The notes under the pieces are model-generated. The model ran no database searches, was not told where the DNA came from, and saw only the letters and a list, made by a program, of their open reading frames with translations. DNA of 64,000 nt from JAJZGK01 sp035538795. Lineage in GTDB: Bacteria; Pseudomonadota; Alphaproteobacteria; Rhodospirillales; Magnetospirillaceae. The position numbers and the translations under genes were made by a program. Of this stretch, positions 24,908-33,413 are shown piece after piece (the first letter of the stretch is position 1; the number at the start of each line of letters is the position of its first letter). The stretch covers positions 43,365-107,364 of the forward strand of contig DATLJS010000053.1 in the NCBI GenBank assembly GCA_035538795.1. The letters are read 5' to 3'.

Positions 24908-25452
24908 TCCGGCCTCTCCTCTTCGCGCGGTTCGGTTTCCCCACGCGCGCGCAGCAATTCATCCACATAGGTCAGGCTGTCCAGCCCGGTCATCCGGCTG
25001 AGATAAACCCGCCCATCCAGGTGGTCGCACTCATGCTGAACCACACGGGCATGAAAATCCTCGGCGATCCGGTCGATCGCCTGACCGTCCAATCCCACCC
25101 CGCGATACCGGATCCGCTTCCAGCGGGGCACCATGCCGGTCATGCCGGGAATCGACAGGCAGCCTTCATAAGCTTCGGCGGTTTCGTCGTCCAGAGGCGT
25201 GATCTCAGGGTTGATGAGAACGGTCAGGGGCACCGGCTCGCCGCCGCCGCGCGTGGGCGGCACGAAAAACATCACCAGCCGCAGCCCCACCCCGACCTGT
25301 GGCGCCGCCAATCCGACGCCGCCGGATTCTTCCAGCGTTTCCGCCATGTTCTGAGCCAGAACGGCGATTTCCGAAGCGGTGGGGTCAGCCACGGCGACGG
25401 CGGGAGACTTCAGGGCGGGATGTCCAAGACGGACGATGTCGAGAATAGCCAT
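24904..25452 (-). CDS. def: Peptide deformylase
   Basis: Removes the formyl group from the N-terminal methionine of new proteins. It has 182 residues. Metal and catalytic motifs are all present: GVGLAAPQ at 45-52, EGCLSIPG with Cys98, and QHECDHLDG with His140 and His144. The extended C-terminus is short and acidic. It overlaps the coq9 start by four bases (ATGA). No methionyl-tRNA formyltransferase gene, its usual neighbour, is present here. Confidence 0.95.
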   Translation of the reverse strand: MAILDIVRLGHPALKSPAVAVADPTASEIAVLAQNMAETLEESGGVGLAAPQVGVGLRLVMFFVPPTRGGGEPVPLTVLINPEITPLDDETAEAYEGCLSIPGMTGMVPRWKRIRYRGVGLDGQAIDRIAEDFHARVVQHECDHLDGRVYLSRMTGLDSLTYVDELLRARGETEPREEERPE

Positions 25453-25496
25453 GCCGAGAATATGGCGTGCCCATCCCGCCGGGTAAAGCCGTCCCG

Positions 25497-26003
25497 TCAG
25501 GCTTTTTCCAGGCCGCGCCGCAACAGGGCCATCAATCGCTCCAATTCCTCGGCGTCGCGGACCAAAGTCAGCAGCCCCAGAAAGGCGGCATATTCCAGAC
25601 GGGCAAGATCATCGGCGCGATCTTGGGGCACGTTGCGGTGCAGTCCGGCCAGAAAAGCGATGCGCAAGGCATCCACCTGGGCCACGGCGCGGCGGGCGCC
25701 GTCATGCACCGCCGCCCACCGCCGCACCGCCGTTTCCAATCCGGCCTCCAGCCCCAAGGCCAGCCGGTCCAGCGCATCGCGGTCGTCGGCGCCGTCCCGT
25801 TCGGCAACGGCCACGCGCTCGGCATTGGCTTCGGCCCAGTGCCCCAGCAACGCGTCCTCGAATCCACCCATCGCTTTGAAATGATGATAAAAAGAGCCCT
25901 TGGTCCGCCCCGTCAGAACGCACAGCCGCTCGATCGTCAAAGCCGCCGCTCCGCCGCCCGCCAAGACCGCCGCTCCCGCCTCCAGCCAATCCGCCCGCGC
26001 CAT
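25497..26003 (-). CDS. TetR family transcriptional regulator
   Basis: A 168-residue DNA-binding protein. The helix-turn-helix is at about 15-48: AALTIERLCVLTGRTKGSFY-type helices, with HHFK in the end of helix 3. The C-terminal ligand domain is helical and ends LEKA. ATG at 26003 behind GGAGG is preferred over upstream starts. A perfect palindrome at 26039-26057 lies 36 bases upstream of the start and is the likely site of self-repression. The gene shares the strand with def-coq9, with 44 bases between it and def, so it may regulate that unit. The ligand is unknown. Confidence 0.88.
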   Translation of the reverse strand: MARADWLEAGAAVLAGGGAAALTIERLCVLTGRTKGSFYHHFKAMGGFEDALLGHWAEANAERVAVAERDGADDRDALDRLALGLEAGLETAVRRWAAVHDGARRAVAQVDALRIAFLAGLHRNVPQDRADDLARLEYAAFLGLLTLVRDAEELERLMALLRRGLEKA

Positions 26004-26038
26004 GTTTTTGCCTCCGTGAGTCGCCCGATGAATCGGCA

Positions 26039-26057
26039 ATACCATACTGTATGGTAT
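26039..26057. promoter_or_regulatory. Palindromic operator candidate for the TetR regulator
   Basis: ATACCATA (26039-26046) and TATGGTAT (26050-26057) are a perfect 8-bp inverted repeat with a CTG centre. It lies between the TetR start and rpsU, in an AT-rich stretch followed by TATATAGTG. Confidence 0.65.
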
Positions 26058-26197
26058 GTATATAGTGAAAAAAACTCGCACATTCCATGCGTTAGATGCT
26101 TGCATCCCTTGCTTTCGCTGTGATAGATAGCGCTCCACGGGACGGCGGATAACCGTCCCAACTTTTTTCAACCCGCGAATAGGAGCGGTGTAGTCCC

Positions 26198-26401
26198 GTG
26201 CAGGTTCTCGTCCGTGACAACAATGTCGATCAGGCTCTGAAGGCCCTCAAGAAGAAGATGCAGCGCGAAGGCGTCTTCCGTGAAATGAAGCTCCGCCGCA
26301 ACTACGAGAAGCCCTCGGAGAAGCGTGCCCGCGAGCAGGCCGAGGCCGTGCGCCGCGCCCGCAAGCTGGAGCGCAAGCGTCTGGAGCGCGAAGGCTTCTA
26401 A
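26198..26401 (+). CDS. rpsU: 30S ribosomal protein S21
   Basis: bS21 sits at the platform of the small subunit near the anti-Shine-Dalgarno end of 16S rRNA and helps start translation. It has 67 residues, basic and helical: MQVLVRDNNVDQALKALKKK and REMKLRRNYEKPSEKRARE. The start is GTG at 26198; the ribosome site AGGAG is 12 bases upstream. It is divergent from the TetR-def-coq9 group. The coq9/rpsU neighbourhood is kept, although two genes separate the pair. A terminator follows. Confidence 0.96.
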   Translation: MQVLVRDNNVDQALKALKKKMQREGVFREMKLRRNYEKPSEKRAREQAEAVRRARKLERKRLEREGF

Positions 26402-26427
26402 AGCCTTCCGCCATTACGCGAACGGCA

Positions 26428-26460
26428 AGCGCCGCACCTTTTCTGGTGCCGGCGCTTTTG
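26428..26460 (+). terminator. Intrinsic terminator of rpsU
   Basis: AGCGCCG plus CACC (26428-26438) pair with GGTG and CGGCGCT (26445-26456) with one bulged C, followed by TTTTG. Confidence 0.75.
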
Positions 26461-26480
26461 TCGTTAATGGGGACAGCTCA

Positions 26481-27575
26481 ATGCCGGGCACCAATCAGAA
26501 ATTTCTCGAAGCCGCCAAGACCTTGCAAATGCAAGGCATCCAAATGCTGCAAGGCGGCCGGACCATGGACGCCATCCCCGTTTTCGAGATGGCCTTCGCC
26601 TCGGCCTTCATGGCCGGGCAACCCGGCTTTCCCATGACGGTCAGGCTGCTGCCCACCGCCGCCCTGCCGCTGAATCTGGCGGTTGCCGAACATGTCTTCA
26701 TCCATGTCTGCAAAAACGCCATCACGATCACTGCCGGACTGGATCTGATTGCCAGCCCCATCTGCGAACTCAGCCGCTTCCCCCAGATCGGCGGCCTGTT
26801 CGCCGACGTCGCCGCCCATCTGCCCGACGATCGCCACTACGGCTGCGTGATGGATTTGGGCGACGGCTGCGACAAGGGCCCCTATCGGCGCATCGCCTAC
26901 AGCTCCGCCCGTCCGGACACCGTGCTGATCCCCGACCCGTTCTTTTTCCTGCACGACAACTATGGCCGGCTCAGGGACTATGTGCTCCAGCAGGGAAAGC
27001 CCTGGCGCCAGCGGCAAGACAAACTGTTCTGGCGCGGAAGCGCCTCAGGCCATCAGACCGGCGGCGATGATGCCGGCTGGGGCTGGCATCCCCGGGTGGA
27101 GGTCTGCCATCGCGCCCAGGTCAGTCCCCTTGCCGAACGCCTGGATATCGCCCTTGTTTCACTGCACCAGATCGCCGAAGAGCCTTTGCGCCAGAAGATC
27201 ACCGAAGCGGGCCTGACCCGTCTCGGCGTCTCGCCCAATCATTTCGCCGAATACCGTTATCTGCTGGACATGGACGGCTGGACCAACGCCTGGAGCCTGC
27301 TGCACAAGCTGATCATGGGAGCGGCCATCGTCAAGATCGCCTCTCCGGGCGGCTTCCGGCAGTGGTATTATGACCGGCTGGTTCCCTGGCGGAACTATGT
27401 CCCCATCGCCGCCGACCTGTCGGATTTCGATGCGGTGACCGAATGGATTTTCACCCACCCCGCCGAATGCGAAACCATCGCCGCCGAAGGCGCGGCCTTG
27501 GGCGAGGCGATCCAGCTGGAACCGGAAACCGACGCCGCCGCCAAAGCGATCATGCCCTTGCTGGCGCCCCTTTAG
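26481..27575 (+). CDS. Glycosyltransferase family 90 (CAP10/LpsA-like) protein
   Basis: A 364-residue cytoplasmic protein. The C-terminal half matches the CAP10/POGLUT1 type of GT90: KLFWRGSASG, EYRYLLDMDGWTNAWSLLHK, then GGFRQWYYDRLVPWRNYVPI and ADLSDF. In bacteria such proteins add sugars to lipopolysaccharide or capsule, but its acceptor cannot be told. The N-terminal 100 residues are Pro/Ala-rich, hydrophobic in part, and unrelated to known domains. ATG at 26481 follows GGGGA. No lipopolysaccharide cluster is nearby; the gene is alone behind the rpsU terminator. Confidence 0.8.
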   Translation: MPGTNQKFLEAAKTLQMQGIQMLQGGRTMDAIPVFEMAFASAFMAGQPGFPMTVRLLPTAALPLNLAVAEHVFIHVCKNAITITAGLDLIASPICELSRFPQIGGLFADVAAHLPDDRHYGCVMDLGDGCDKGPYRRIAYSSARPDTVLIPDPFFFLHDNYGRLRDYVLQQGKPWRQRQDKLFWRGSASGHQTGGDDAGWGWHPRVEVCHRAQVSPLAERLDIALVSLHQIAEEPLRQKITEAGLTRLGVSPNHFAEYRYLLDMDGWTNAWSLLHKLIMGAAIVKIASPGGFRQWYYDRLVPWRNYVPIAADLSDFDAVTEWIFTHPAECETIAAEGAALGEAIQLEPETDAAAKAIMPLLAPL

Positions 27576-27668
27576 GCCGCGACGCGGAAAACGCCCAAGC
27601 TCATCCCGGCTTGTCTGCAACCTCGATATAGCCGCTCGCTTAATGCCCGTTTTGCCCATCGCGCTCTA

Positions 27669-27699
27669 GAAAAAACCGCCGGACGTTTCCGTCCGGCGG
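27669..27699 (-). terminator. Intrinsic terminator of dctA
   Basis: CCGCCGGACG (27676-27685) pairs perfectly with CGTCCGGCGG (27690-27699), and reading on the minus strand a run of six T follows. Confidence 0.9.
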
Positions 27700-27715
27700 C
27701 CGATCCGTCTGCGGA

Positions 27716-29032
27716 TCACTGCCCGCGCTGCGCGGCAAAAGCCGCTTTCAGCTGATCCCGGCTGAGTTCCTTCTCCCAGCGCGACACCACCAGCGTCGCC
27801 ACGCCGTTGCCGATGACGTTGGTGATGGCCTTGCACTCGCTCATGAAGGGGTCGATGCCCACCACCACGGCCATGCCCGGCAGCAGCCGGGGATCGGCGA
27901 CCGACAGCGTCGCCGCCAGCGTCACCAGCGAGGCGCTGGCAATGCCCGACGCTCCCTTGCTGGTCAGCATGGCCACCAGCAGGATCATCACCTGCTGCTC
28001 CATATCCAGGGGAATGCCCAGGATCTCCGAGATGAAGACGATGGCCAGGGTCATATAGATGTAGCTGCCGTCCAGGTTGAAGCTCCACCCCGCCGGCACG
28101 ACAATGCCCACGGTGGAATTGCGGCAGCCCAGACGCTCCAGCTTTTCCATCAGACCCGGCAGCGCGCTTTCCGAAGAGCGGGTGCCCAGCACCAGGAACA
28201 GCTCGTCCTTGATATAGGCCAGGAACGAGAAAATGCTGAAACCCACCGACTTGGCGATGATCCCCAGCACCACCAGCACGAACAAGGCCGCCGTCAGATA
28301 GAACAGGCCGATCAGTCCGAACAGGCTGCCCAGGGCGCCGGCGCCGTATTTGCCGATGGTATAGGCCATGGCGCCGCCGGCGCCGATGGGAGCGACCTTG
28401 GTGACGATGCCCACCACCTTGAAGATGGCCTGCGCCCCTTCGCCGATCAGTTGATGCAGCACCTTGGTCTTATCGCCCAGAATCTGCAAAGCGAACCCGA
28501 AAAGGATCGAGAACAGCAAAATCTGCAGCACGTCGCCCGTGGCGAACGCCCCCACCACCGTGTCGGGAATAATGTGCAGCACCATGTCGACGGCGCTCAA
28601 GCCCTGGGCCGCCTTGGCATAGTTGGCCACCGCCGCCCCATCGGGAATGCTGCCGCCGAAATGCACGCCCGGCTGGGCGATATTGCCCACCGCCATGCCG
28701 ATCAGCAGCGAAAAGGTGCTGATGACCTCGAAATAAACCATGGCTTTCAAGCCAACCCGGCCGACTTTCTTGGCATCGCCGACGTGGGACACGCCCGACA
28801 CCACGGTAAAGAAGATGATCGGACCGATCAGCATCTTGATCAGCTTGACGAAACCGTCGCCGCAGGCCTTGAACCAAGGGTTCGAAGCAAATTCGGGCCA
28901 CAGACAGCCCACGATCGCGCCCAGAAAGATCGCGAACAGAACCTGCGCATAGGTATGTTTCCACAGCGCCCGGCGCTTTTTCGCCCCGCCAGCCGGAGCC
29001 GTGCCCGGTTCATTCGTCGTTACGTCAGTCAT
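27716..29032 (-). CDS. dctA: C4-dicarboxylate transport protein DctA
   Basis: A DAACS-family symporter of 438 residues that takes up succinate, fumarate and malate with protons or sodium. About nine hydrophobic segments are visible. Signature stretches are TRSSESALPGLMEKL, a serine-rich re-entrant loop, GWSFNLDGSYIYMTL, and NVIGNGVATLVVSRW. ATG at 29032 behind GAGGGGG is chosen; ATG 29110 would add 26 residues without support. It lies alone with its own terminator. The usual partner regulators dctB and dctD are not in the window. Confidence 0.92.
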   Translation of the reverse strand: MTDVTTNEPGTAPAGGAKKRRALWKHTYAQVLFAIFLGAIVGCLWPEFASNPWFKACGDGFVKLIKMLIGPIIFFTVVSGVSHVGDAKKVGRVGLKAMVYFEVISTFSLLIGMAVGNIAQPGVHFGGSIPDGAAVANYAKAAQGLSAVDMVLHIIPDTVVGAFATGDVLQILLFSILFGFALQILGDKTKVLHQLIGEGAQAIFKVVGIVTKVAPIGAGGAMAYTIGKYGAGALGSLFGLIGLFYLTAALFVLVVLGIIAKSVGFSIFSFLAYIKDELFLVLGTRSSESALPGLMEKLERLGCRNSTVGIVVPAGWSFNLDGSYIYMTLAIVFISEILGIPLDMEQQVMILLVAMLTSKGASGIASASLVTLAATLSVADPRLLPGMAVVVGIDPFMSECKAITNVIGNGVATLVVSRWEKELSRDQLKAAFAAQRGQ

Positions 29033-29354
29033 GGAATTCCCCCTCGGCTTGTTGATAGTCGCCAGGATCGCAGCAGAATCGCAGGGAATGCCCGGCCCGA
29101 GCAGCGACAAAAGCGAGGGGCAGGCCCTGAAAAAACTCCTAACCCAAATAGGGGTATCAGAAAAATCCCCGTCTGTCCGGACAATGACGATCGAAACACA
29201 TCACGCCGCTATCGCGGAAGCAGTTTCGCCTTTTATTAACCCTTTCCAGGTTATGAAAGACGCTGGCGCGGAGTGAGCCCCGCGGCTCTCCGCCGTTTTT
29301 TCGCGCGCCTCCCGTTTCCAAGGGACGCGCATCGCCCATCATCAGGGGATCGTC
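29033..29354. other. Intergenic region between dctA and a TPR-methyltransferase gene
   Basis: This 322-base gap holds the two divergent upstream regions. I see no clear sigma-70 pair; one stretch near 29108-29132, AGGGCCTGCCCCTCGCT read on the minus strand, partly resembles a sigma-54 site, but the -24 element has poor matches. The left part is GC-rich and the right part (29140-29260) is AT-richer. No RNA gene is seen. Confidence 0.5.
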
Positions 29355-30347
29355 ATGGAGCTTGCCGCAAGCCTTCAATCCGTCGCCACCTCGATCCAGC
29401 AGATCGACGCCTTGAGACAGAATCTGGGATTCCTCTTGCTCGACGCCGAGCGCAAATGCCGCCAGGCGTTGCAGGAGCAGCCGATGCTAGCCCCCGCCCA
29501 TTTCCTGATGGGCATGGTGCAAATCCGCATCGGCCGCCCCAGCGAGGCCGTCAACGCCCTGCGCCAGGCGGTGATGTTCGGACTGGAGCAGTTGGAATTC
29601 CATCTGGAATATATCCGCGCCCTGGACAGCATGAACCGCTATGACGAAGCCCTGGACGCCGCCCAGACCATGGTGCTGTGCCACCCCGACGCCGCCCGCG
29701 CCCATCAAATTCTCTGCGATCACCTTTTGACCGCCGGCCGGCCGCAGGAAGCCAGCGCCGCCTTTCGCCGCGCCCTGGAGCTGAACCCGGAACTGCGCAA
29801 GGTGCGTCAGGCCGAGACCTACAAGGCCAAGGCCCGCCGCACCCGCGACGGCTTCTTCGACGCCTATTGCCAAGGCCAGGGTTTGGATATCGGCTGGGGC
29901 GGCGACCTGCTGGCCGCCAATTGCCGCGGCTGGGACATCGAGGACGGCGATTCCGAAACCTTGGAGGGGCTGGACGACGCCAGCTTCGACTTCGTCTATT
30001 CGTCCCACAATCTGGAACATGTGAACGACGCCGAGAAGGCTCTGAAGAACTGGTGGCGGGTGATCAAGCCAGGGGGAAACCTGATTCTGTTCCTGCCGCA
30101 CCGGGATCTGTACGAAAAGAAGCGCACCTTGCCCTCGCGCTTCGCCGAACAGCACAAACGCTACTTCCTGCCCGAGAGCGACGATCCGCCCGATACGGTC
30201 GGCGTCCGCCAATTGGTGGAGCGCCTGCTGCCCGGCTCGGAGATCGTTCTACTCAAGACCTGCGACGAGGGGCACACCATCACCGACCCGGAAGTTCACA
30301 GCGACGGCGAATATTCCATCGAGGCCGTCATCCGCAAGGTTGGCTGA
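29355..30347 (+). CDS. TPR-containing SAM-dependent methyltransferase
   Basis: A 330-residue protein. Residues 1-150 are helical repeats of TPR form: AERKCRQALQEQPMLAPAHF, AVNALRQAVMFGLEQLEFHL, YDEALDAAQTMVLCHP. From about 160 a class I methyltransferase domain begins. The SAM region reads GLDIGWGGDLL, then the typical DFVYSSHNLEHVNDAEKAL (methyltransf_11 style), LKNWWRVIKPGGNLILFLPH, and a final strand. Fusions of TPR and methyltransferase are often seen with glycan synthesis, and the GT90 gene is only 2.8 kb away, but no link can be shown. ATG at 29355 has AGGGGATCGTC ahead. Confidence 0.82.
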   Translation: MELAASLQSVATSIQQIDALRQNLGFLLLDAERKCRQALQEQPMLAPAHFLMGMVQIRIGRPSEAVNALRQAVMFGLEQLEFHLEYIRALDSMNRYDEALDAAQTMVLCHPDAARAHQILCDHLLTAGRPQEASAAFRRALELNPELRKVRQAETYKAKARRTRDGFFDAYCQGQGLDIGWGGDLLAANCRGWDIEDGDSETLEGLDDASFDFVYSSHNLEHVNDAEKALKNWWRVIKPGGNLILFLPHRDLYEKKRTLPSRFAEQHKRYFLPESDDPPDTVGVRQLVERLLPGSEIVLLKTCDEGHTITDPEVHSDGEYSIEAVIRKVG

Positions 30348-30371
30348 GCAAAAGCCGCATCGGCAAAAAAG

Positions 30372-30403
30372 AAGGCGGGAGGCTTAAAGCCCCCCGCCTT
30401 TTT
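30372..30403. terminator. Bidirectional terminator between the methyltransferase and pntB
   Basis: GGCGGG (30374-30379) pairs with CCCGCC (30393-30398) with an inner GGC/GCC, and A/T runs flank both sides. A 13-base direct repeat TTCATGGGTTCCG follows at 30402-30414 and 30416-30428. Confidence 0.85.
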
Positions 30404-30436
30404 CATGGGTTCCGATTCATGGGTTCCGGCCGGGGA

Positions 30437-31837
30437 TCAGCCCAGGGCGGAAACGATTTCCTCGGTGACCTTCTTGGCGTCGCCGAACAGCATCATGGTG
30501 TTGTCGCGGAAGAACAGCTCGTTATCCACGCCGGCATAGCCGGACGCCATGGAGCGCTTGACGAACAGCACGGTCTTGGCCTTTTCCACGTCCAGAATCG
30601 GCATGCCGAAGATCGGGCTGGCCGGGTCGGACTTGGCCGCCGGATTGGTGACGTCGTTGGCACCGATGACATAGGCCACGTCGGCGGTGCCGAATTCGAG
30701 GTTGATCTCCTCCAACTCGAACACTTCGTCATAGGGGACGTTGGCTTCGGCCAGCAGCACGTTCATGTGGCCGGGCATGCGGCCCGCCACCGGATGGATG
30801 GCGTAGCGCACGTCGACGCCTTCCTTCTTCAGAACGTCGCCCATCTCGCGCAGGGCGTGCTGGGCCTGGGCCACCGCCATGCCGTAACCCGGCACGATGA
30901 TGACCTTCGAGGCGTTCTTCATGATGAAGGCGGCATCGTCGGCCGAACCGGCCTTGACGGCGCGGTCGCCGGCCCCGCCAGAGCCGCCGGCGGCCGCCGC
31001 CGAGCTGTCGCCGCCGAAGCCGCCCAGGATGACGTTGATGATCGAACGGTTCATGCCCTTGCACATGATGTAGGACAGGATGGCGCCCGACGATCCCACC
31101 AAAGCGCCGGTCACGATCAGCAGCGGGTTCTGTAGGGTGAAGCCGATGCCGCAGGCCGCCCAGCCGGAATAGCTGTTCAGCATGGACACCACCACCGGCA
31201 TGTCGGCACCGCCGATCGGCAGGATCAGCAGGAAACCGAGCAGCAGGGCCAGCAGGGTGATCAGCACGAAGGCGGTGACGGATTCGCCGCCGACGAACCA
31301 GACCACCAGGGCGGCCAAGGCGATGCCCAGGGCGGCGTTCAGCTTATGCTGGCCGACAAACACCAGCGGCTTGCCCGACACCAGTCCCTGCAGCTTGGCG
31401 AAAGCCACCAGCGACCCGGTGAAGGTGATGGCGCCGATGGCCAGCCCCAAGCTCATTTCCACCAGCGAGCCGCCGTGGATATGGCCGGGCACGCCGATAT
31501 GATATGCCTCGGGGTTGAAGAAGGCCGCGCCGGCGACGAACACCGCCGCCAGACCCACCAGCGAATGGAAGGCCGCCACCAGCTGCGGCAGAGCCGTCAT
31601 CTGGATCTTGCGGGCCACCACGGTGCCGACGGCGCCGCCGATGACGATGCCCAGAATGATCATGCTGAAGCTGACCACGCCGGGCGACAGCAGGGTGGTG
31701 GCGATGGCGATCACCATACCGGCGATGCCCCAGTTGTTGCCCTGCCGCGACGTTTCCGGCGACGACAGACCGCGCAGCGCCATGATGAAGCAGACGGAAG
31801 CGGCCAGATAGGCCAGGGACGTCAAATTCTCACTCAT
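30437..31837 (-). CDS. pntB: NAD(P) transhydrogenase subunit beta
   Basis: The NADP-binding subunit of the proton-pumping transhydrogenase, 466 residues. About nine membrane helices in the first 270 residues precede the soluble domain III, which starts after a short Gly/Ala linker (AAAAGGSGGAG). Domain III has GYGMAVAQAQHALREM, the Rossmann segment, and YAIHPVAGRMPGHMNVLLAE, then GANDVTNPAA. It transfers hydride between NADH and NADP using the proton gradient. It lies third in the operon pntAA-pntAB-pntB, 13 bases past pntAB. Confidence 0.97.
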   Translation of the reverse strand: MSENLTSLAYLAASVCFIMALRGLSSPETSRQGNNWGIAGMVIAIATTLLSPGVVSFSMIILGIVIGGAVGTVVARKIQMTALPQLVAAFHSLVGLAAVFVAGAAFFNPEAYHIGVPGHIHGGSLVEMSLGLAIGAITFTGSLVAFAKLQGLVSGKPLVFVGQHKLNAALGIALAALVVWFVGGESVTAFVLITLLALLLGFLLILPIGGADMPVVVSMLNSYSGWAACGIGFTLQNPLLIVTGALVGSSGAILSYIMCKGMNRSIINVILGGFGGDSSAAAAGGSGGAGDRAVKAGSADDAAFIMKNASKVIIVPGYGMAVAQAQHALREMGDVLKKEGVDVRYAIHPVAGRMPGHMNVLLAEANVPYDEVFELEEINLEFGTADVAYVIGANDVTNPAAKSDPASPIFGMPILDVEKAKTVLFVKRSMASGYAGVDNELFFRDNTMMLFGDAKKVTEEIVSALG

Positions 31838-31850
31838 GATCCCGGTCCCC

Positions 31851-32252
31851 TTACTTCTGCTTCTTCTTGAACATCGCCAGCATGCGCTGGGTGACGATGA
31901 ACCCGCCGAAGATGTTCACCGAGGCCAGGGTCACGGCGAAAAAGCCGAGAATCTTGGACAAGGTGAGATCGGCCGGGCCCGCCGCCAGCAGAGCGCCGAC
32001 GATGATCACCGAGGAAATGGCGTTGGTCACCGCCATCAGCGGCGAGTGCAAGGCCGGGGTCACCCGCCACACCACGTAATAGCCGACAAAGCAGGCCAGC
32101 ACGAACACCGTGAACAGGGAGACGAAGGTAGCGTGGCCGCCGGTCTGCGCCGCCGCTTCCGCGGTCTGCTGAGCCAGGGCCTGCGCGTTGGCCGCCAGTT
32201 CCTGGGCCTGCTGCGCCAGACGGCTGGTGCCTTCAACGATAGACTGATCCAT
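31851..32252 (-). CDS. pntAB: NAD(P) transhydrogenase subunit alpha 2
   Basis: A small membrane subunit of 133 residues with the four hydrophobic helices (FVSLFTVFVLACFVGYYVVW, ALHSPLMAVTNAISSVIIVG, LSKILGFFAVTLASVNIFGG and others). In E. coli this part is fused to the NAD-binding subunit; here it is separate, as in Rhodospirillum rubrum. The N-terminal 40 residues are an Ala/Gln-rich soluble extension. Twelve bases separate it from pntAA. Confidence 0.95.
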   Translation of the reverse strand: MDQSIVEGTSRLAQQAQELAANAQALAQQTAEAAAQTGGHATFVSLFTVFVLACFVGYYVVWRVTPALHSPLMAVTNAISSVIIVGALLAAGPADLTLSKILGFFAVTLASVNIFGGFIVTQRMLAMFKKKQK

Positions 32253-32264
32253 ATCCTAGCCTCC

Positions 32265-33413
32265 TCAACCGGCCTGCAGGGCCGGATGGACCACCTGGCC
32301 GTCGCGGGTCAACGCCGTGCCCTTGATGATCTCGTCGTCCCAATTGATCTTCAGCCCCTTCTCTTCCTTGTCGTAGGACAGGGTCAGGAAGTTCAGGATG
32401 TTCTTGGCGAACAGCAGGCTGGCGTCGGCGGCCAAACGGCTGGGAACGTTGGCATGGCCCACCAGGGTGACGCCGTGCTTTTCCACCACCTTGCCGAATT
32501 CAGAGAGCGGGCAATTGCCGCCGGCCTCGACCGCCAGATCGACGATCACCGAGCCCTTGCGCATGCCCTTGACCATCTCTTCGGTAATCAGCACCGGAGC
32601 CGGCTTGCCGGGAATCAGCGCGGTGGAAATGGCGATGTCGGTCTTGCGCAGCACTTCGGCGATCTTCTCGGCCTGCTTGCGCTTGTAGTCCTCGCTCATT
32701 TCCTTGGCGTAGCCGCCCTTGGTCTCGGCATCCTTCACCGCTTCGGGGTCGACCTCGACGAACTTGCCGCCCAGGGACTCCACCTGTTCCTTGACGGCCG
32801 GACGGACGTCGAAGGCGAACACGATGGCGCCCAGACGCTTGGCGGTGGCGATGGCCTGCAAACCGGCGACGCCGGCGCCCAGCACCAGCACCCTGGCTGG
32901 CGGAACCGTGCCGGCGGCGGTCATCATCATCGGGAAGGCGCGGCCATAGACGGCGGCGGCGTCCAGAACCGACTTATAGCCGGCCAGATTGCTCTGGGAC
33001 GACAGGATGTCCATGCTCTGGGCGCGGGTGATGCGCGGAAGCATCTCCAGCGCGAAAGCCGTCACCCCGGCCTTGGCGAAAGCCTCCACCTGCGCCTTGT
33101 TCTGCAAGGCGGCCAGATGCGAGATCAGGATCGCGCCGGGCTTCATCAGCGCCAGCTCGTCCAGTCCTTCATCGGCGGTCAGCGGACGGGCCACCTTCAG
33201 CACGACGTCGGCCCCACCCAAGGCGGCGGCCTCGTCGGCGGCGATGGTGGCGCCCGCCTCGATATAAGCAGCATCGGTGATGGAGGCGCCTTCGCCGGCG
33301 CCGGTTTCCACCACAACATCGAATCCCATGCCGACATACTTCTTAACAGTATCCGGCGAGGCCGCGACTCGCGCCTCGTCAGCGCGGCGTTCCTTTGGGA
33401 TGGCGATTTTCAT
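32265..33413 (-). CDS. pntAA: NAD(P) transhydrogenase subunit alpha 1 (NAD-binding)
   Basis: The NAD-binding domain I subunit, 382 residues, made separately from the membrane part. The RQD loop is intact and matches the R. rubrum numbering exactly: Arg127, Gln132 and Asp135 in RITRAQSMD. The Rossmann dinucleotide loop is VLGAGVAGLQAIATA. ATG at 33413 after GAGGGGAACCGAGTG is chosen over the upstream ATG at 33506, which would add a basic stretch with no counterpart. Divergent from rquA. Confidence 0.97.
   Translation of the reverse strand: MKIAIPKERRADEARVAASPDTVKKYVGMGFDVVVETGAGEGASITDAAYIEAGATIAADEAAALGGADVVLKVARPLTADEGLDELALMKPGAILISHLAALQNKAQVEAFAKAGVTAFALEMLPRITRAQSMDILSSQSNLAGYKSVLDAAAVYGRAFPMMMTAAGTVPPARVLVLGAGVAGLQAIATAKRLGAIVFAFDVRPAVKEQVESLGGKFVEVDPEAVKDAETKGGYAKEMSEDYKRKQAEKIAEVLRKTDIAISTALIPGKPAPVLITEEMVKGMRKGSVIVDLAVEAGGNCPLSEFGKVVEKHGVTLVGHANVPSRLAADASLLFAKNILNFLTLSYDKEEKGLKINWDDEIIKGTALTRDGQVVHPALQAG

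Noticed and set aside
29108..29132. Sigma-54 promoter for dctA
   Set aside because: GG and GC are ten bases apart, but the -24 region matches poorly and no enhancer sites are seen.
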